Assembly: GCA_001725355.1 (NCBI GenBank)
Contig: MEGD01000019.1
Coordinates: forward strand, 38,850 to 102,849
Length of the DNA: 64,000 bases
Reading direction: 5' to 3'
Source of the DNA: Novosphingobium sp. SCN 66-18
GTDB taxonomy: Bacteria > Pseudomonadota > Alphaproteobacteria > Sphingomonadales > Sphingomonadaceae
Each line of letters starts with the position of its first letter. The stretch's first letter is position 1. The notes below the pieces were generated by a model that saw only the letters and a list, made by a program, of their open reading frames with translations, did no database searches and was not told the DNA's origin. Both the position numbers and the translations under genes were made by a program. Below, piece by piece: positions 31,163-41,411 of this stretch.

Positions 31163-31843
31163 TCACGGCCGGTCGAGGACGTAGCCCATCGAGCGGACGG
31201 TGCGCAGCGGATAGCCGGCGCCCACTTCGCGCAGGGCGCGGCGCAGGCGGCTGACCCAGGCGTCCACGGTGCGTTCGTCGATCGGCTGGCCATGCTTGCC
31301 CAGCGCGGTGATCAGCTGCGTGCGCGAGAAGACGTGGCCGGGCTGCTCCATCAGGTAGCGCAGCAGGCGGAACTCGTTGGGCATGAGCTGGACGGGCTTG
31401 TCCTTCCAGCGCACCTGCAAGGCGGCAAGATCCAGCGTCAGGTCGCCCAGTTTCAGCGTGCGGGCCGGGGTCTCGTGATCCGGCAACTGCACCGACAGCA
31501 CGCGATCGAGCACCGTGTTCCGGTCGATCGGGGCGACGATGTAGTCGTCCGCGCCGGCGCGCAGTGCGCGGCGCTTGGCCTCGGCATCGTCTTCTTCCAG
31601 GATCATCGTGACGTGCGCGGCTTCGGTCTGCGGATCGGCGCGCAGCCGGCGGCACAGTTCCAGGCCCGACATTTCGGGCAGCACCCAGTCCACGAACGCC
31701 CAGGGCCGCCCGTCGAGCAGCGGCGGCGGGGCGGTCCATTTCCACGCGTGGAAAACCACGCGCAGGTCGTCGTGCAGGAAGCTGTCGTGTCCGCCGGCGA
31801 GCGTGCCGGTGAGGAGGATGTCGATCTGACGCATGGGCCCCAT
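31163..31843 (-). CDS. OmpR/PhoB-type regulator with an atypical receiver
   Basis: 226 residues. The C-terminal winged helix is intact (LMPNEFRLLRYLMEQPGHVFSR, then DERTVDAWVSRLRRALREVG and VRSMGYVL). The receiver is unusual. The phospho-acceptor Asp is kept (FVDWVLPEMSGLELCRRL, Asp52), but the N-terminal acidic pair is replaced (DILLTGTLAGG), the Thr/Ser position reads ILEED, and the conserved Lys is Ala (YIVAPIDRN). Phosphorylation-independent or altered switching is therefore likely. No kinase gene is adjacent. Start at ATG 31843 or ATG 31834; neither has a clear Shine-Dalgarno. It lies 105 bases after pobA on the same strand. Confidence 0.85.
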   Translation of the reverse strand: MGPMRQIDILLTGTLAGGHDSFLHDDLRVVFHAWKWTAPPPLLDGRPWAFVDWVLPEMSGLELCRRLRADPQTEAAHVTMILEEDDAEAKRRALRAGADDYIVAPIDRNTVLDRVLSVQLPDHETPARTLKLGDLTLDLAALQVRWKDKPVQLMPNEFRLLRYLMEQPGHVFSRTQLITALGKHGQPIDERTVDAWVSRLRRALREVGAGYPLRTVRSMGYVLDRP

Positions 31844-31948
31844 CCGCTATGGATGGCGCCTATCTGATGCAGCTATGTGACGGCTGAGTGACGATATGAC
31901 GAAAACCGGCACCTTATTGGCGCGCTGCCGCCGCCGAAAGCGCGCCTG

Positions 31949-33224
<1,276 letters not shown>

Positions 33225-34079
33225 ATGCCGGACCCTGCGCTCATCCCCACCTACGCGCTTTACGGCGAGACTGGCGCGCAGATTGCCGGGGGCTTCGCGC
33301 ATATCGAAACGATCGCGGAACGCAGCGCGTTGCATGATTGGGAAATCGCGCCGCATCGCCATGACGATTTCGTGCAGGTGCTGCTGGTGCGCGATGGGCA
33401 TGTGCTGCTGACGCTGGATGGAGTCGAACGGTCGCTGGACGGGCCGTGCCGGGTGATCGCGCCGCCGCGGATGGTCCACGGGTTCCGCTTCCGGCAGGGG
33501 ACGTCGGGCTATGTCCTGACGCTGTCGACCGATTTCGCCGCGCGTGCCACGGGGCAGTCGGATATCCTGCTGGTGGCGCTGGCGCAGGGCGGCGCGGGCA
33601 TCATGGAAGCGAGGCCGGCCGCGCGCGCATTCTGGCTGGCGGAGGAGATGCTGGAACTGCAGCGCGAATGGCGCGAGCGTGATCCGCTGTTCCTGGCGCT
33701 GGCGGAGGCGCTCGTGCGCACGCTGAGCCATGCCGATCGCGATCAGGAGGCGGGGGCGCTGGCGGACCGGCGGCTGCACCGTTTCCGGCACCTGGTGGAA
33801 CTGCATTATCGCGAACACCGGCCGCTGGATTTCTACGCCGGTGCGCTGGGGATGACGCGGCGCACGCTCTCCCGGTTGACGGCGGTCGGCCTCGATTGTT
33901 CGCCCATGGAAGTCGTCCACCGGCGGCTCGCGCTCGAGGCCCGACGCCTGCTGCGCTACACCAACGCCAGCGCGGTGCAGGTGGCGGCGGAACTGGGGTT
34001 CGACGATCCTTCGTATTTCTCGCGCTTCTATCGCCGGATGACGGGCGTGAGGCCCGGAGAAGACCGCGCGGCGGGTTAG
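33225..34079 (+). CDS. AraC family regulator, PobR-like
   Basis: Probable 4-hydroxybenzoate-responsive activator of divergent pobA. 284 residues. The N-terminal cupin sensor shows HRHDDFVQVLLVRDGHVLLTLDG; the C-terminal double HTH contains LGMTRRTLSRLTAVGLDCSP and VAAELGFDDPSYFSRFYRRMTG. ATG 33225 has a weak Shine-Dalgarno. Its stop codon TAG is shared with the target duplication and first base of a MITE (34079-34342). If the element is excised in silico the flanking bases still give TAG, so the protein is not truncated. Confidence 0.88.
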   Translation: MPDPALIPTYALYGETGAQIAGGFAHIETIAERSALHDWEIAPHRHDDFVQVLLVRDGHVLLTLDGVERSLDGPCRVIAPPRMVHGFRFRQGTSGYVLTLSTDFAARATGQSDILLVALAQGGAGIMEARPAARAFWLAEEMLELQREWRERDPLFLALAEALVRTLSHADRDQEAGALADRRLHRFRHLVELHYREHRPLDFYAGALGMTRRTLSRLTAVGLDCSPMEVVHRRLALEARRLLRYTNASAVQVAAELGFDDPSYFSRFYRRMTGVRPGEDRAAG

Positions 34080-34342
34080 GTCGTAAACTCATAAACAGCA
34101 GGATCGAGGCGTCCAAATGGCGAACATATCGGGCCGCAAGGCGCGCGGCTAAGACTGGACGTCTTTGCAAGCGCCTTTCGGTTCGAGATGGAAGCCATTT
34201 GGACGTCCCGCAGGGATTTGGCCAAAATGGCCCAGCGCTGCGTCGGAGGGACTTGAAATATCGACATATTCCTGCGCCCCTCCTCCTTGCGCCGGGCCAT
34301 TTTGCTTCAAACCTCGATCCTGCTGTTTATGAGTTTACGACC
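34079..34342. mobile_element. 264-bp MITE with perfect 31-bp terminal inverted repeats
   Basis: Left terminus 34079-34109 begins GGTCGTAAACTCATAAACAG and is the exact reverse complement of 34312-34342. It is flanked by TA dinucleotides at 34077-34078 and 34343-34344, consistent with a TA target duplication. A nested perfect 12-base inverted repeat (CGTCCAAATGGC at 34110-34121; mirror at 34194-34205) lies inside. No transposase is encoded. TA duplications point to IS630/Tc1-like or IS5-group transposases acting in trans; the actual partner cannot be identified here. Confidence 0.88.
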
Positions 34343-34347
34343 TAGTT

Positions 34348-34845
34348 CTATACCTCGCCGCCTTCACGTTCCGCGCGCCATTCGCGCCAGAGCGCGACCC
34401 GGCGATGGACCGCCGCGCTGATGCTGGCGGGAAGGGTATCGAGCGCGAAGAAGCGCGCTTCCGCGATTTCCCGCCCGTCCGCCCTGGGCGCGTCGTCGGT
34501 CTGGCCAGTCACCATTTCGATGCGGTTGCGCCACCCGCCGGGCATGGCGATCCGGTCGGAACCGAACCAGATACCCTGGACAAGGCGGCACCCGGTCTCC
34601 TCCGCCAGCTCGCGCATGGCTGCCGCAGCCGCGTCCTCGCCACGCGCAAGACCGCCGCCCGGCAGCATCCACAGGTCCGGCTGCTGGTAGCTGTGGCGGA
34701 CCAGCAGGAGCCGCCCGTCGCGATCGAATGCCAGCACGTTGCAGCCGCGCACTTCCAGACGCAGCGCTCCCCACAGGCGCAGCCGCACCGCATGGGCGCA
34801 GCGCAGGGCCAGCCGGTGAAGCGAAGCGGGCAGGAAGGAGAGCAT
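34348..34845 (-). CDS. NUDIX hydrolase
   Basis: Hydrolase for a nucleoside-diphosphate-linked compound; 165 residues. The NUDIX box is complete: GGLARGEDAAAAAMRELAEE followed by TG, with the G-x5-E-x7-RE-x2-EE spacing. The segment RGCNVLAFDRDGRLLLVRHSY precedes it, typical of the fold. An arginine-rich N-terminal helix precedes the domain. ATG 34845 has GGAGG upstream. The substrate is not predictable. It ends six bases from the MITE. Confidence 0.88.
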   Translation of the reverse strand: MLSFLPASLHRLALRCAHAVRLRLWGALRLEVRGCNVLAFDRDGRLLLVRHSYQQPDLWMLPGGGLARGEDAAAAAMRELAEETGCRLVQGIWFGSDRIAMPGGWRNRIEMVTGQTDDAPRADGREIAEARFFALDTLPASISAAVHRRVALWREWRAEREGGEV

Positions 34846-34921
34846 GGCCTCCGTCTTGCGCCCGATGGGGCCGTGGTGGCAAGGGTGGGGCGATCGATCG
34901 TGATCGCGGGGGGCTTTGCAT

Positions 34922-35404
34922 ATGGGATCGTGGATCGCCGTCGGCGTCCGGACAAGGCGATGGCGGACGACCCGGACGACGCCGTGCTGGCCGATGGCTA
35001 TCTTGCTGGTCGCAATGGGGCCGGGCGCTGCGCTGGCGCAGCCGGCGCGCTATAACGAGGCGATCGGCTGCGCCGCTGCGAATGCCGTGGCCGCCGGCAT
35101 CCTCCAGTCCGGCTCGCCGACCGAAGAGGAGCAGGCGCAGGCCGACGATTTCCAGCAGATCGCGGAAGCGTGGCTGGGTCAGGCGGTGAGCCTGTCTGCC
35201 ACGGGCGAAGACGGCGCCTTTGCCGACTTCAACCGGGCGTCGCGCGACCTATCCGACCGCATTGCCGCCTCCCGCGCGGACGACGCGCTGGAGGGCATTC
35301 TGGGCGGGCCGCTGGAGGCCTGCAACCGTCTCGACAGTCCGTTCGACGATGGGCCTCCGCTCGATCCACCACCCGCCGATCCACCGCCGGGACAACCGGC
35401 ATAA
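34922..35404 (+). CDS. Hypothetical secreted protein with a proline-rich tail
   Basis: Unrecognised protein of 160 residues if ATG 34922 (G-run upstream) is used; ATG 34994 would give a shorter signal peptide. A hydrophobic stretch ending ILLVAMGPGAALAQ looks like a signal peptide. The mature part is mostly helical with many acidic residues and two or three Cys (EAIGCAAANAV, PLEACNRLD), and it ends in a proline-rich tail (PPLDPPPADPPPGQPA). It precedes the type II secretion operon by about 130 bases; a functional link is only positional. Confidence 0.6.
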   Translation: MGSWIAVGVRTRRWRTTRTTPCWPMAILLVAMGPGAALAQPARYNEAIGCAAANAVAAGILQSGSPTEEEQAQADDFQQIAEAWLGQAVSLSATGEDGAFADFNRASRDLSDRIAASRADDALEGILGGPLEACNRLDSPFDDGPPLDPPPADPPPGQPA

Positions 35405-35534
35405 GTCCCGATATCGGACCGAGAATTGCACCCGGCGTGTGACGCGCATCATGGCGTTGGCCGGCGTCGGTGGACAACGTGAGCGCGACCGGGCACATCC
35501 GTGCTGCGCGGGGTTAGGGTGGAGACGCACGGGG

Positions 35535-36383
35535 GTGCGATTCGTGGCGGCAAACGGCGGGATTTGGAGCATCGGGGCGGGGCTGCAGCGCACGGTGTGG
35601 TGGCTGCTCGCGATCGCCATCGCCGTGCTCCTGGCGGCGATCGGCTGGGCGATCGTCACACCCGTATCTCCGCTGGGCGATTGGCGGCCCGAAAGCGCCA
35701 AGGTGCTGCCGCCGCCCTTGCGCAAGACGCTCTATGCCGCCGTCGATCCCTTCAATCGCGGCACCGCCATGGCAGTGCCGGGCGCGCAGGCGGGCGGCAC
35801 GGTGACCTCGCTGACGCTGGTCCTGTTCGGCACCCGCGGCTTGCCCGGCGGCGGGGGCAGCGCGATCATCGCCGGGGAAGACGGCGTGCAACAGGTCTAT
35901 CGCGCGGGTGACGAGGTGACGCCCGGCGTCACCCTGGCCGAAGTGGCCTTCGATCACGTCGCGCTGATGCGCAACGGCGCCAAGGAACTGCTCTATATCG
36001 ACCAGTCGGGCAAGGCGCCGAGCGCGCAGGGGCTGGTTGCGGCCAACCCCGTTGCTCCGCCCGCTGGCGCGGCCGTCAACGCGCCGGCCGGAGGGGTGGG
36101 CGCCCTTTCCGTCGATGCGGCGCGGCGCGGGATCAGTTTCGGCCCGCGCGCGGAAAGCGGGCGCATCGTCGGGCTTGAAGTGCTGCCCACCGGCGATGGC
36201 TCCGCGTTCCGTGGTGCCGGGTTTCAGCCCGGCGATGTCGTGACCGCCGTCGATGGCAAGCCGGTTACCGGTGCCGGCGATGGCGCGATGCTGGCCGGCG
36301 CGCTGCGCCCAGGCGCTTCCGTTTCGGTCACCGTGCGTCGCGGTGATCGCCAACTTCCGCTGGCGATAACATTGGCACCATGA
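35535..36383 (+). CDS. gspC: Type II secretion protein C
   Basis: Inner-membrane clamp linking the T2SS platform to the secretin. 282 residues from GTG 35535, which has GGAGAC upstream. One transmembrane helix (WWLLAIAIAVLLAAIGWAIV) is followed by the homology region (TSLTLVLFGTRG, YRAGDEVTPGVTLAEVAFDHV) and a C-terminal PDZ domain (GAGFQPGDVVTAVDGKPVTG). Its last four bases overlap gspD (ATGA). First gene of the gsp operon. Confidence 0.88.
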   Translation: MRFVAANGGIWSIGAGLQRTVWWLLAIAIAVLLAAIGWAIVTPVSPLGDWRPESAKVLPPPLRKTLYAAVDPFNRGTAMAVPGAQAGGTVTSLTLVLFGTRGLPGGGGSAIIAGEDGVQQVYRAGDEVTPGVTLAEVAFDHVALMRNGAKELLYIDQSGKAPSAQGLVAANPVAPPAGAAVNAPAGGVGALSVDAARRGISFGPRAESGRIVGLEVLPTGDGSAFRGAGFQPGDVVTAVDGKPVTGAGDGAMLAGALRPGASVSVTVRRGDRQLPLAITLAP

Positions 36384-38674
36384 AGCTCCGATCCCCCCGA
36401 CTCCGATCCCGTCGTTTCCGGCCCTTGCTCGCCGCTGCCGCGATGCTGGCGCTCGCGGTGCCGCAAGTGGCGATGGCGCAATATACGCTCAACGTGCGCG
36501 AGGCCGACATCCGCGCCTTCGTCGCCGACGCGGCGGAAGTGACCGGGCGCACGTTCATCGTTGACGCGCGCGTGCAGGGGAAGGTCAGCGTCGTGTCGGA
36601 ACGGCCGCTGTCGCGCTCCGAATACTTCGAGGTGTTCCTGTCCACCCTGCGCGCCAACGGGCTGGTGGCGGTGCCGACCGGCAACGGCGCGTTCCGCGTC
36701 CAGCCGGCCGAAGGCGCTGCGAGCCAGCCCACGCGCATCGGCAGCAAGGGCGCGGCGCGCAACCAGATGATTACCGAGATCGTGCGCCTGCGCTCGGTCG
36801 ACGCGGCGCAGGCGGTGGAAGCGCTGCGCCCGCTGGTCAGCAAGGAAGGCGCGATCACTGCCAACAAGTCGGGCAACTCGCTGGTGATCGTGGACTATGC
36901 CGACAACATGGCGCGCATCCGCGCGCTGGTGGCGCAGATCGACCGCGACAATGCCTCCACCCAGACGATCCTGCTGGAGCATGCCGGCGCGCGCGAGATC
37001 GCGACGGCGCTGACCCAGCTGATCCCGGCGGGCGGCGAGGGCGGCCGCGCGCTGGCCACGGTGGTCGCGGTGGACAGCGCCAATGCCGTGCTGATGCGCG
37101 GCGAGCGCGATACGCTGGCGCGGCTGGCCGCGATGGCGCGCCAGCTCGATGCCAAGGCGGCGACGGGCGGCGAGATCAAGGTGCTGTGGCTCGATTATGC
37201 CGACGCGGCGGTGCTGGTGCCGGTGCTGGAACGGCTGGTGGGCGGCCAGGGCGGGACGGAAGTGGCCTCGGGATCGCAGGCCCCGGTTTCGCTGGGGGGC
37301 GTGGGCAGCAGCCAGACCTCGAACGCGGGCACGCTGGGCGGCACCACGCCCGGGGCCGGCGCGGCGGCGGGCACTGGAGTGGGATCGGGCAGCAAGGCCA
37401 GCGTCAACCCCACCGGGGCGACCGCCGGCGGCCTCGGCAGTGGCGCGATCAAGCTCGCCAACGGGCGCGGCACGGCCACGATCACGCGCTATCCCGGCGC
37501 CAACGCGATCATCATCGCCGCGCCCGCCGACGACCAGCGCCGCCTGACCGAACTCGTCCGCCAGCTCGACATTCCCCAGGAACAGGTGCTGGTGGAAGCG
37601 ATCATCGTCGAGATTTCCAATGACGTGGCGCGCGAACTGGGCGTGCAGTTCCTGTTCGGCGGCAAGGACAAGCCGTTTGCCGTCACCAATTTCGGCAATT
37701 CCTCGCCCAACATCATCGATGTCGCCGGCGGACTGCTGGCCAACAAGCTCGACCAGACGACCACCGTGGTCAACGGATCGACCGTCACCACCACGACCAA
37801 CAGCACGGCGGGCGACCTGCTCAAGCAGAACGCGGCGAGCAAGATCCTGGCGGCGTCGGGCGGCTATTCGGGCTTTCTCACCCAGCTGGGCAACAACACC
37901 TACCTGGGCGCGCTGATCAACGCGGTGGCGACCGACAAGAACTCCAACATCCTGTCCACGCCGCACATCACCACCAACAACAACGTCCCCGCTTCGATCC
38001 TGTTCGGCAAGGAAATCCCGGTGGCGACGGGCGAGGCGCTGTCTTCCGCCAACTTCAACAACACCTTCCGCACCATCTCGCGCCAGAACGTGGGCATCGA
38101 ACTGGACGTGACGCCGCAGATCAACGCGGGCGACCAGGTACGGCTGGACCTGCGGCAGGAAGTCAGCTCGATCGCGGGCACGGTTTCCAGCCGGTCGGAT
38201 GACATCATCGTCAACAAGCGCGAGATCAAGACCACGGTGACCGTGGGCGATCGCGAGATCGTGGCGCTCGGCGGGCTGCTCGACGACAACGAGCAGCGCA
38301 CCTTGCAGAAGGTGCCATTGCTGGGTGACGTGCCGGTGCTGGGCGAACTGTTCAAGTCGCGCGGGCGCAGCCATGTGAAGACCAACCTGATGGTCTTCAT
38401 CCGTCCCACGATCATGCGCAACGCCAACGACCGGCAGGAACTGACCGCGCGGCGCTATGGCGTGGTGCGCAACGCGCAGCGCGCGTTCGAGCCGGGGCGC
38501 GAGCCGGGCATCGACGATCTGGTCGAGGACTACCTGGGCGCGACGGCGCCGGTCGCGCCCGGCAAGGTCGTGGCGGTGGCGCCGGGCGATACCGTGATCG
38601 CCCCGAAGGCGGCCGGCGAACGGCCATCGACGGAGTTGCCACCGGCCGATACGGCGCAGCCCGCCCGGCCCTGA
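36380..38674 (+). CDS. gspD: Type II secretion secretin
   Basis: Outer-membrane channel of the T2SS; 764 residues with a signal peptide (LLAAAAMLALAVPQVAMAQ). N0 begins YTLNVREADIRAFVADAAEV, followed by N1-N3 repeats and the secretin core (ILSTPHITTNNNVPASILFG, VGIELDVTPQINAGDQVRL, IVALGGLLDDNEQRTLQKVP). A Gly/Ser/Thr-rich insertion at about residues 294-355 lies in N3. The C-terminal tail could bind a pilotin, but no gspS gene is seen. It overlaps gspC by four bases and is three bases from gspE. Confidence 0.95.
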   Translation: MKLRSPRLRSRRFRPLLAAAAMLALAVPQVAMAQYTLNVREADIRAFVADAAEVTGRTFIVDARVQGKVSVVSERPLSRSEYFEVFLSTLRANGLVAVPTGNGAFRVQPAEGAASQPTRIGSKGAARNQMITEIVRLRSVDAAQAVEALRPLVSKEGAITANKSGNSLVIVDYADNMARIRALVAQIDRDNASTQTILLEHAGAREIATALTQLIPAGGEGGRALATVVAVDSANAVLMRGERDTLARLAAMARQLDAKAATGGEIKVLWLDYADAAVLVPVLERLVGGQGGTEVASGSQAPVSLGGVGSSQTSNAGTLGGTTPGAGAAAGTGVGSGSKASVNPTGATAGGLGSGAIKLANGRGTATITRYPGANAIIIAAPADDQRRLTELVRQLDIPQEQVLVEAIIVEISNDVARELGVQFLFGGKDKPFAVTNFGNSSPNIIDVAGGLLANKLDQTTTVVNGSTVTTTTNSTAGDLLKQNAASKILAASGGYSGFLTQLGNNTYLGALINAVATDKNSNILSTPHITTNNNVPASILFGKEIPVATGEALSSANFNNTFRTISRQNVGIELDVTPQINAGDQVRLDLRQEVSSIAGTVSSRSDDIIVNKREIKTTVTVGDREIVALGGLLDDNEQRTLQKVPLLGDVPVLGELFKSRGRSHVKTNLMVFIRPTIMRNANDRQELTARRYGVVRNAQRAFEPGREPGIDDLVEDYLGATAPVAPGKVVAVAPGDTVIAPKAAGERPSTELPPADTAQPARP

Positions 38675-38677
38675 GCC

Positions 38678-40177
38678 ATGGACCAGCCGCCCGTCCTCGC
38701 CAGCCCGAACCCGCCGCCGGCGCTGCCTTATGGCTTCGCGCGTGACGCGGGCTATCTGGTGGAGCGCGAGGATGCGGACGGCGTCGCCCTGGCGATGCGC
38801 GAGGGCGCGGACCCTTTCGTGCTGCTGGACCTGCGCCGCGCGCTGGGCCGACCGGTATCGCTGCGCAAGGTTGCGCCGCCGGACTACGAGAGGCTGCTGG
38901 CCGAACACTATGCCATGGACGGCGCGGCGACGGTGGCGGGCGACATGGGCATTGGTGGCGAGGGGCTCGATCCGCTGGCGCTGGGCCTGCCGACCGCGGA
39001 AGACCTGCTCGACAGCGCGGACGACGCCCCGGCGATCCGGCTGATCAACGGCCTGATCGCCGAAGGGCTGCGCCAGGGCGTGTCGGACATCCACGTCGAA
39101 CCTTACGAACAGGCGCTGGTCGTGCGGATGCGCGTGGACGGCGTGCTGGCGGAGAAGCTGCGGATGCCGCCGCATGTTGCGCCGGTGCTGGTCAGCCGCA
39201 TCAAGGTCATGGCGCGGCTCGACATCGCCGAACGCCGCGTGCCGCAGGACGGGCGTATCAGCCTGAGCCTGGGCGGCAAGCTGGTCGACGTGCGCGTGTC
39301 CACCCTGCCTAGCCGCGTCGGCGAACGCGTGGTGCTGCGCCTGCTGGACAAGGAGAACGCCGGGCTGGACCTGGCCCATCTGGGGCTCGACGAGCGGGCG
39401 GAAGACGTGCTGCGCCGCGCGCTGGCCGAACCCAACGGCATCGTGCTCGTCACCGGCCCCACCGGATCGGGCAAGACCACCACGCTCTATGCCGCGCTGC
39501 GCCAGCTGAACGATGGCGCGCGCAATATCCTGACGGTGGAAGACCCGGTGGAATACGCCGTGGACGGCGTGGGGCAGACGCAGGTCAACGCGCGCGTCGG
39601 GCTGACGTTCGCCGCCGGCCTGCGCGCCATTCTGCGGCAGGACCCGGACGTGGTCATGGTCGGCGAAATCCGCGATCGCGAGACGGCGGACATCGCGGTG
39701 CAGGCTTCGCTGACCGGCCATCTCGTTCTGTCGACCGTCCACACCAACGACGCCGCCGGCGCGATCACGCGGATGCGCGACATGGGCGTGGAGCCGTTCC
39801 TGCTGGCGTCCACGCTGCGCGCCGTGATCGCGCAACGGCTGGTCCGGCGGCTATGCCCGCATTGCCGCGAACCGCACGAAAGCGACGCGGCGCTCCACGC
39901 GCTGATCGGGGTGAAGCCGGGGCGGACCGTCTATCTGGCGCGCGGTTGCGGGGAATGCGCGCAGACCGGCTACGTCGGGCGGATCGGCGTGTTCGAGGCG
40001 CTGCGGGTGGACGAGACGGTCCGCCGGATGATCCACGACAACGCCGATGAAGCGGAGATCGCGCGGCACGCCTTTGCGGATTCGCCGCGACTCGCCAAGG
40101 CGGTGCGCCGACTCGTGCGCGATGGCGTGACCAGCCCCGAAGAAGCGGCGCGGATCATGCGGCGCGAGGACGGGTGA
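38678..40177 (+). CDS. gspE: Type II secretion ATPase
   Basis: Cytoplasmic hexameric ATPase driving pseudopilus assembly. 499 residues. Walker A reads GPTGSGKTTTLYAAL, followed by the Asp box TVEDPVEYAVDGVGQ, Walker B region DPDVVMVGEIRDRETADIA and the His box TGHLVLSTVHTNDA. The zinc tetracysteine module is present (CPHC and CGEC at about residues 392-430). The N1E region that docks on GspL is present. Its stop overlaps the gspF start (TGATG). Confidence 0.96.
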   Translation: MDQPPVLASPNPPPALPYGFARDAGYLVEREDADGVALAMREGADPFVLLDLRRALGRPVSLRKVAPPDYERLLAEHYAMDGAATVAGDMGIGGEGLDPLALGLPTAEDLLDSADDAPAIRLINGLIAEGLRQGVSDIHVEPYEQALVVRMRVDGVLAEKLRMPPHVAPVLVSRIKVMARLDIAERRVPQDGRISLSLGGKLVDVRVSTLPSRVGERVVLRLLDKENAGLDLAHLGLDERAEDVLRRALAEPNGIVLVTGPTGSGKTTTLYAALRQLNDGARNILTVEDPVEYAVDGVGQTQVNARVGLTFAAGLRAILRQDPDVVMVGEIRDRETADIAVQASLTGHLVLSTVHTNDAAGAITRMRDMGVEPFLLASTLRAVIAQRLVRRLCPHCREPHESDAALHALIGVKPGRTVYLARGCGECAQTGYVGRIGVFEALRVDETVRRMIHDNADEAEIARHAFADSPRLAKAVRRLVRDGVTSPEEAARIMRREDG

Positions 40178-41406
40178 TGCCGCGTTTCACCTATCTCGCC
40201 ATCGATCCCAAGGGCCACGAGCGGCGCGGCGCGATCGAGGCCGCGGGCGAGCGGCAGGCGGCGGAAAAGCTTGCCGCGCGGTCCTGGCATGTCGTGCGGA
40301 TCGGGCCGGACGCCGCCGCTTCGGCCCGCCGCGCGGCGATTTCGACCAGTGGCATCGCCCTGTTCGCGCCGCGCCTCACGCCCAAGCAACTGGCGCTGTT
40401 CACGCGCCAGATCGCCTCGCTGATGACGGTCAGCCCGCTGGAGGAAGCGCTCCGCACGATCGCGCGGCAGACCGAGAAGCCGCGCGCCCGCGCCATCCTG
40501 TCCAGCGTTCATGCCGGCGTGGTGGAAGGGCTGCCGCTGGCCGAGGCGATGCGGCGCGAGGAGCCCAGCTTTCCCCCAGTCTACCGCGCCATGGTCGCGG
40601 CGGGGGAGAATTCGGGCACGCTGCCCGCCATCGCCAACCGGCTGGCCGACCTGCTGGAACGGCAGGCGCAGGTGCGCGGGCGCATCGTGGCGGCGCTCGC
40701 CTATCCGGTGGTGCTGTCGCTGGTCGCCCTGCTGGTCGTCACCGGGCTGATGATCTCGGTGGTGCCGCGCGTGGTCGAACAGTTCGATAACGCCAGCCGG
40801 CAACTGCCGCTGCTGACGCGCGTGGTCATTGCGGTTTCGCAGTTCCTCGCGCAGTGGTGGTGGGCCTTGCTGATCGCGGTGGCGCTGGCGGTGTTCGGCT
40901 TCGTCCGCGCGCTGCGGCGGCCGGCTTTCCGCTATCGCTGCGACAGCCTGCTGCTGCGCCTGCCGTTCGCCGGGCGGCTGCTGCGCGATGTCCATGCGGC
41001 GGGCCTCGCGCGCACGCTGGCAACGATGATCGAGGCCAAGCTGCCGCTGGTCGATGGCCTGAAGCTGGCGACGCGCACGGTGCGCAATTCCGTTCACCGC
41101 CAGGCGCTGGAAGCGATCACCGAAAAGGTCCGCGCCGGCGGTTCGCTGTCCACCGCGCTGCGCGAAGCCGAGACGTTCCCGCCGCTGCTGGTCTATCTGG
41201 CGGCCAGCGGGGAGGCGGCCGGGCAGCTTGGCCCCATGCTGGAACGCGCGGCGGAATATCTCGAACGCGAGTTTGAAAGCTTCACCAGCGCGGCGATGGC
41301 CTTGCTGGAGCCCGCGATCATCGTGGTCATGGGCGCGCTGGTCGCGCTCATCATTCTTGCGATCCTGCTGCCGATCCTGCAGCTTCAGAACCTGACCGGA
41401 CTTTAG
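40177..41406 (+). CDS. gspF: Type II secretion inner-membrane platform protein
   Basis: Polytopic platform protein that coordinates pseudopilin assembly. 409 residues with two GspF domains (FTRQIASLMTVSPLEEAL and ARTLATMIEAKLPLVDGLKL) and three transmembrane segments, the last near the C-terminus (AIIVVMGALVALIILAILLP). ATG 40177 overlaps the gspE stop; GTG 40174 is a weaker alternative. gspG starts six bases after the stop. Confidence 0.95.
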   Translation: MPRFTYLAIDPKGHERRGAIEAAGERQAAEKLAARSWHVVRIGPDAAASARRAAISTSGIALFAPRLTPKQLALFTRQIASLMTVSPLEEALRTIARQTEKPRARAILSSVHAGVVEGLPLAEAMRREEPSFPPVYRAMVAAGENSGTLPAIANRLADLLERQAQVRGRIVAALAYPVVLSLVALLVVTGLMISVVPRVVEQFDNASRQLPLLTRVVIAVSQFLAQWWWALLIAVALAVFGFVRALRRPAFRYRCDSLLLRLPFAGRLLRDVHAAGLARTLATMIEAKLPLVDGLKLATRTVRNSVHRQALEAITEKVRAGGSLSTALREAETFPPLLVYLAASGEAAGQLGPMLERAAEYLEREFESFTSAAMALLEPAIIVVMGALVALIILAILLPILQLQNLTGL

Positions 41407-41411
41407 GAACG

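Noticed and set aside
34079-34342. Small gene inside the inverted-repeat element
   Set aside because: Open frames there are short, read into the terminal repeats and show no transposase motif or Shine-Dalgarno.
36224-39835. 1203-residue open frame antisense to gspD and gspE
   Set aside because: It is the mirror of two clear T2SS genes in a GC-rich genome; its composition is Arg/His/Ala-rich with no domain.
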